64,000 nt of DNA from Bactrocera neohumeralis (taxonomy: Eukaryota > Arthropoda > Insecta > Diptera > Tephritidae): contig NC_065919.1 of NCBI RefSeq assembly GCF_024586455.1, positions 34,758,839-34,822,838 of the forward strand. The letters run 5' to 3'. The notes under the pieces are model-generated. The model made no database searches. It saw only the letters and a program-made list of their open reading frames with translations, and was not told the DNA's origin. Below, piece by piece: positions 58,601 through 64,000 of this stretch. The first letter of the stretch is position 1. Every line of letters begins with the position of its first letter. Made by a program: the position numbers and the translations under genes.

Positions 58601-60357
58601 GAATTCAAAATTCAAAATTAATCTTCACATTTAATAAGCAATGATATCCAAGCGATCAGTCAGTTTAGTTATATTTTACATATACACTGACAAAGAAATA
58701 GAAAGAGAGAAAGAAATTTTACAAACATTCACAAAAACTATAAAGGAAATATAGATGGTAGCATTTTAATTTATATGAGAATTTCGCTAAACTGGTCTTG
58801 ATGTGAAGATGCGAGACGATTATGTTAAGCGTAACAACAGCAACCGCGTATACTAAAGTTGTAATTGAAGAGCAACCAAAGGGAATACCATACACACGTC
58901 TAAAAGACTGCTCGGGTGGTCAGAACCACTGAAACTTTGGTATCAGTAGCCACACTTCAAACACATTCGATCGAATAAAGCCGTAAGCATACGTGTAGCT
59001 TACGAACGAGGTGAACGAGGTGAAGGGAAATATTGTGAGGTCTTGTGCGCGTCCGACCCGTGTCAAAACATGCCATAATATGCTAGACACCTCACACAAC
59101 ACGTAGGATGTTGATTACGTATCCACAAATATTTCTGTATTTAGCGCAAAAGAAAACCAAACAGACGGACAAAGTTCGGTGAAGTTATATGTGTATAGCT
59201 TCGAAGCGAGAATGAGTAACGACAAAAATCAGGGAATCAAATTATGCAGTAAAATAAAAAAAATACAGAAAAAATATAACCAAAAGTGGTGATTTTAAAG
59301 CGCTAACAAAAAGAACAACTCAATGTATAACATAAAACACTTTGTTTTAAATGCTAAAATTATTTATTAATAAACACTGACCTACTAAAAGATTCAGAAC
59401 TCATAATGTCTTAACGCTTCTGCTAGCAGATACTGATTTCTCTTCAACAGAATAATTAATCGCAGGTTTGGTTCTAAAATCAATCGTGGTGAAAATTTCC
59501 TCAACACAGATAAGAAATAATTTCTAATTAGACCAGTGAAGTGATTTCTCCAATGGTTTCCTTCACAACTTTTTCCGAACTTGTGAGACTCGTTGGATGA
59601 AATTGCACTTGATTTCGTATCGGAAGAAATCCAATATGTTGAAGGGTGATTATTATCTAAGCGGATAGATATTTGGAAGAAATATTATCGTAAAAAGATA
59701 ATTTTCTTCATGCAATGTGCTCGCTTCAAAACCTGCTAATCTCTCTCTCTCTTAGCATCTTAAATTTTTATAAATGTTTGTTTTGAAAAATATCTTAAAA
59801 ATAAAAAACATATGTATATAGCGGGAAATCAACTAATTGGTGAGTGTGTCACCATATTCTACATTGACATAAATATAAATTTGCACTATTTTTATAAATC
59901 TATTCCTATTGGTTGACAGTATATACTTTTTATTAATACCATTTTCACTAAAAGATAGGATTAATTGTGGCAGTAAGATTTTATGCGAACGTTCAGAATG
60001 ACGGAAATTAAAAAAAACTAAAACTTTAATTATGCTTTATATACGCTCATTGAACAAATAGATATTTATTAGTTCATTAGTGGGCTTCATTTTCGTTAGT
60101 TAGACCTCATTTTATAATACAATAGAAATTAATCTAATGTGAATATTTGGTATTTAAGCAAATCAATTAGAATTCTGTGAGGGGCCTGTTATCTTTTAAG
60201 TTGTATCTTTTTAACTGCATTCGGAAGAGAGTAGGCCGTAGTAGTTGATTTAATTGTATAACAGTTAGCAAAACTTTTCATACTCTTATTTAAATTTGTA
60301 CAAGTAAGAAAAGACTTAACCAATATCAATAAGATATATAGCCAAAATAATCTAAAA
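55650..60357. other. Long spacer with no recognised transposon or gene
   Basis: Three short coding-like patches were seen but not identified. One is a plus-strand frame of about 29 codons near 56234 (MAFINQGQKWFDPNGYLYTY). The second is a minus-strand frame at 56371-56694. The third is a plus-strand frame at 58124-58369. A less AT-rich stretch at 58780-59240 could be regulatory or transcribed. No splice-bounded exon could be defended. Confidence 0.3.
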
Positions 60358-60592
60358 CAAGTAGGGAAGGGCTAACCGAACATTTTATAATCGTGACACT
60401 TAGCAACGCTCATCTTCAGGTTAAAGATGTTACGAAAGATTTCAACATTCTTTGTTCGACGAAATAGTGAATGACTTACAGTCATATTTGATATCTTCCT
60501 ATATTTTTATTTATTCGCGTCAGCTAAAATTATATTAAAAACATCTTCAAATGAATGAGATGTATGTAATATTAACTCCACCGAAGAGGATA

Positions 60593-61133
60593 TAATGGGT
60601 TGTCAAAAAAGTCTTGCGGTATTTTTATTAGATTTTTTTTTTTATTGAAATTGAAATGAATTTTTTATGACTCATGCCCAGCTCTTGACCGATGCTACGG
60701 CTATGCCGGTCTGTTTCGACCAATTCAGCGATTTTATCGCAATTTTCGACGACTGGCCCTCCGGAGCGTGACGCATCTTCGACCACCTCTACACCAGAAC
60801 GAAAACGTTGAAACCATCGTTGTGCAGTGGAAATTGAAACTTTATCGGGTCCATAAACTGCACAAATTTTATTGGCGGCTTGAGATGTATTTTTACCTTT
60901 ATCGTAGTAGTACTGTAAAATATTCCGTATTTTCTCTTTATTTTGCTCCATGTTTGCGACGCTATAACTCACGAACTACTTAAAAGAAACGACAATCAAT
61001 CAAACACGTTAGCGCGTGAAATGTGCTTTCCAAAAAGGTATAGCACGACCCGATGCGACGAATAAAACTAGAACTACGCGCTTTCAGCGCCAACGAGCGA
61101 AAATACCGCAAGACTTTTTTGACAACCTATTAT
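60593..61133 (-). mobile_element. Internally deleted mariner with intact inverted repeats
   Basis: The left end TAATGGGTTGTCAAAAAAGT and the right end, read inward, TAATAGGTTGTCAAAAAAGT continue identically through CTTGCGGTATTTT, giving about 30-bp inverted repeats. The 541-bp element keeps only the N-terminal part of its transposase and is therefore MITE-like. A truncated relative lies at 33115-33342. Confidence 0.88.
60628..60951 (-). pseudogene. Mariner transposase N-terminal fragment
   Basis: The likely start is ATG 60951 (MEQNKEKIRNILQYYYDKGK). It continues through TAQRWFQRFRSGVEVVEDAS, VVENCDKIAELVETDRHSRS and IGQELGMSH, the full HTH DNA-binding half of a mariner transposase. It stops at an out-of-family tail (KKFISISIKKKI) and has no catalytic domain. 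The reading is open, with no internal stop, over about 108 codons. It could still make a DNA-binding fragment if transcribed, though there is no evidence that it is. Confidence 0.8.
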
Positions 61134-62457
61134 TTAATATAATGAGTTAATGTAGAAAACGTCAACCAGAGGATCGAAGTCTTAGGATTATGACGCTTAT
61201 GCCAAAGTCCAGACAAATTCCATTCCAATTCAGCGCTAAACAATAAAATTCTTTAAAATCTTGTCCATTGTTCTTGTTTAAAGCTAGGTGGAATGACGAA
61301 AGTTATTATTTGAAGTATATGGAAGTTGGTGGGGAATCAATCCGATTTTATCTATTTTTGCCATTACGATAATAACAGGGATTCATTAGGGTATCTCACA
61401 TACAATCACCAATGATATGTAGTAAGGTCGCCGCATGTTTGAAAATCCTGATATTAGATATAAAGGTCTAAGTAAAGTTTCCGCCCAATTTGATCCATTT
61501 CATTTATATGCGGTAGTCTCTCGGAAATCTTTGTATTATGTATATGTGAACTAAGGGAAGTATTGACGCGATTCTACCCATTTTTGACACACAAGCAAAC
61601 TTTTGTCAGGAAAGGGATATCCTTAAATTTAAATTATATATCTCACACATTGACCAATATTTGTTGTAAAAAGTTAATTATTGGTACTGGGTTCCAATAT
61701 TAGGTACCCAGAGGCTTAACCAGTTTTGGTTCGATTTACGCAATTTTTAGTTTTAAGGTGACACACCTTAAATACACTATTCGTGCATAGTTTTATTCTA
61801 TATATTGACTCTTTCCTGATTTATATACTTAAATGTAAAAGAATTAAACATTTTGTTAAATGGGAAGTAGGCGCGATTATAGTCCGATATCGCCAATTTT
61901 TTTTACTGTGACAAAGTGTTATTGAAATTGTTAGAGTGGGTCTCGGATATGTGATTTCACCGGAAAGTGAGCAGTGTCTCGTTCCTATAATGCACTCTCG
62001 TACCATCTCAGGTGTAAAATTGTTTGTCATTGTCGTATTTAATTATTGATTTATCGCAAGTTTAGTAGTTTTTAACAGTAATGTTATATAGATAATTAGC
62101 GGGGAGGGGGGGCAATGTCGTTGGGGGTGCCTAAGAGTTAAAATATCCATTTTATAAAAATAGGTGCGTCTTGCTACTACGATCCCTGTGACAAATTGCA
62201 GTTCTATACCTTAATTTAGTGCTTAATTATGGCAAGTCTACGAACTCGTTTTTTGTCAAGGAACACGTGTATTAAATTTCTTAAGAATATCTTTACTTTT
62301 GCTAAAGTTACAGCTTGCACAGATGGACAGACCAACACACAGTTATGCGGTTTTCAACTCGTTTCCTCATACTGATCATTTATATAAATAATACCTATCT
62401 CTATTAGTTTCGGGTGAACAATACTATGATACTCTATAGCAATGTTGCAAGAGTATA

Positions 62458-64000
62458 ATTAGCATGTCATAATTAGAGAAAATCAATTGAATAAAATATT
62501 CAAGAAGTCAATAAATTTTAAAAACATTTAAAAAATTATAAAGAGAGGAATTACGATTGCTTAAATTGATATGAAATAAATTGAGGTTTTTATTTTGTAT
62601 GCACAATCAGAATAAATTAAATAAATCCGATCCCATATGCTTGATTAAAATATAATACAATACTTAATTTTTTGGTTCTTATTGATATTAATAATTTTTA
62701 TAGCCACTAAAAAGCATTGAGCTGTTTCACAACGTTTTCGAAATTAATAGTATAATTTATTTATATTTTCATTATCTGTACTACCGCAGAGTTATCGCAG
62801 GAAATGTAATCTCACATACATACTGTATGTGTATATTTATTTGCCCTTTAATCTGTCTTAGGCAGTTATTGCTCATATTTATTCTGAGTTTCTACTTTGA
62901 AGATTTGTTGCTTTGTTTGATAATGAATTTGACAACAAAATATAAGCACAAATATAAGCTAAAAATGTTTTAAAAAATATCGCCAAAGAGATTGGCATTC
63001 ACAAAAATTTTAATTTCCCCATGAAATTATTGGGCGAAATCAGAGCGCACATCTGTTAAATTTGGTACTAAGATCGAAATACTCAAAGGGAAGACCGATC
63101 ACTTGTTCTTTACCAGGCTTGTTAAATTTTTATTTTATTTTTTTAGTTTTTGTTACATATTTGTTAAAAATGCTTGTTAAATGGTTCACAGGTTAAGGCG
63201 ATTATCTGGACCAAAAGTAGCCGCTGGTTATTATTGCTTTATTGATCACTCACAGGCCGCACAGCCGACGGTGTTCATAACCTTGCAGTTATCATAATAT
63301 TGTTTAGATTACTAGTATAAGTGTACACTTCTTTGAGCAGTTGTGTTGGTAAACTTCGAGTTATTTCTGTTGCTTTTCCCAAAGAGCTCTTGTAGGTCTC
63401 TGACTTAAAGAATGCTCAAAAATGGCTCACTACAAAATGTTTTAAAAAATTAAAATAAAAAAAAATTTAAAAATCATCGGAGAAATTTAGAAAAGGGCTT
63501 ACGTGCAATTGAGATAAGTGCTTACACTATTTGAAAATAGAGAATCTTATAAAAATATTTATATAACATTCTTAGTTACAAAAATAAACAAATCTAGATT
63601 ATACCAGTTTAGTGAGATAGTATATTAAAGCAAAACAATGTTAACCATCACCTTCGAAACTTTATCGTAACTTAACCTATTAAAATGAATTAGAATGGTT
63701 CTAAAATTATAGCGCTCTAATAGTGACCTAACTATTCGGGGACAGTTTTAAATTATATACATGTATCATCTACAGCTACATTATGAGTATTTAGCTCAAG
63801 ATACCATCAATTTTTAATATATTTATAACTCTTTTTGCTTCATTAATTAATAGATAATTTCTTTTAATTTTCATTTAATAATCACATTGCAATGTTTATA
63901 TATTTTAATAAAGCTTCGTGCGTCCTACCTGCGATAGCCATCCACGGGTAGAAAGTATGATTGGTGGCTTGATGTAAGCTACTAGCACTTTGAGCCGCTG
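62458..64000. other. AT-rich sequence with no recognised feature
   Basis: No transposon, gene or RNA signature could be recognised up to the window edge. Confidence 0.4.

Larger units (their letters stand above)
60358..62457 (-). mobile_element. HINE, minus strand, split by a mariner
   Basis: The left end CAAGTAGGGAAGGGCTAACC with GAACATTTTATAATCG is an inverted HINE 3' end. The right end AGCAATGTTGCAAGAGTATA is the inverted 5' end with its palindrome. Internal blocks (ATATCTCACACATTGACCAA near 61640, 'CTTAATTTAGTGCTTAATTA' near 62210) match the other minus-strand copies. A deleted mariner occupies 60593-61133. Confidence 0.7.

Noticed and set aside
1..64000. A prokaryote-style defence operon or other multi-gene system
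   Set aside because: There are no clustered intact genes, ribosome binding sites or operon spacing. All recognisable coding matter is eukaryotic transposon remnant.

Overview
This is AT-rich nuclear DNA from an insect, most likely a higher fly close to the tephritid fruit flies (Bactrocera, Zeugodacus or Ceratitis). That is an inference. It rests on many DINE-1/Helentron-type (HINE) repeats with short runs of TCTGTCCGTCCG, on several insect mariner, Tc1 and Tc3-like lineages, and on dispersed ACATATGTAT motifs. I see no complete host protein-coding gene, rRNA, tRNA or CRISPR array. The window is best read as a gene-poor stretch, either intergenic or the inside of a very large intron, built up by layers of transposon insertions. 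None of the transposase or reverse transcriptase reading frames looks intact.

Layout. 1-9 kb: HINE copies (1.7-2.2, 2.9-3.5, 3.5-4.1 kb), a possible 51-base minus-strand exon at 6832-6882, and a Tc1-like remnant split by a 487-bp MITE with TTA target duplications. 9-20 kb: HINE fragments, a LINE 3' tail at 12.8 kb, possible piggyBac-like and pogo-like scraps, a decayed minus-strand mariner (17.4-18.3 kb), then another LINE tail abutting a mariner C-terminus. 20-26 kb: a minus-strand HINE, two nested terminal-inverted-repeat elements and an old HINE. 26.0-28.6 kb: a fossil Transib (RAG1-core-related) transposon with RSS-heptamer-like ends and a CACCG target duplication, itself hit by a young HINE. 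29.1-31.6 kb: a fold-back element whose two arms carry inverted copies of an irritans-type mariner; one arm is hit by a second MITE. 31.6-38 kb: mostly unique sequence with a mariner end, a possible 5' exon region and a possible 93-base minus-strand exon.

38-46 kb: an old HINE, a LINE tail, mariner plus Tc3-like remnants, then a 2452-bp hAT transposon with a perfect 8-bp target duplication inserted into a minus-strand HINE, then two HINEs in direct tandem. 46-50 kb: short coding-like fragments, an internally deleted mariner and a Tc3-like N-terminus. 50-56 kb: a HINE, a Jockey-type LINE reverse transcriptase, and another HINE broken by a MITE, a LINE tail and an internally deleted Tc1. 56-64 kb: mostly featureless, apart from a minus-strand HINE carrying a deleted mariner.

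The features do not form a pathway. What they show is the order of insertion: old HINEs and DNA transposons were later split by the hAT, the MITEs, the mariners and young HINEs. The most unusual items are the Transib fossil with its RAG-like ends, the mariner fold-back, and the two minus-strand candidate exons, which share the same splice phase.
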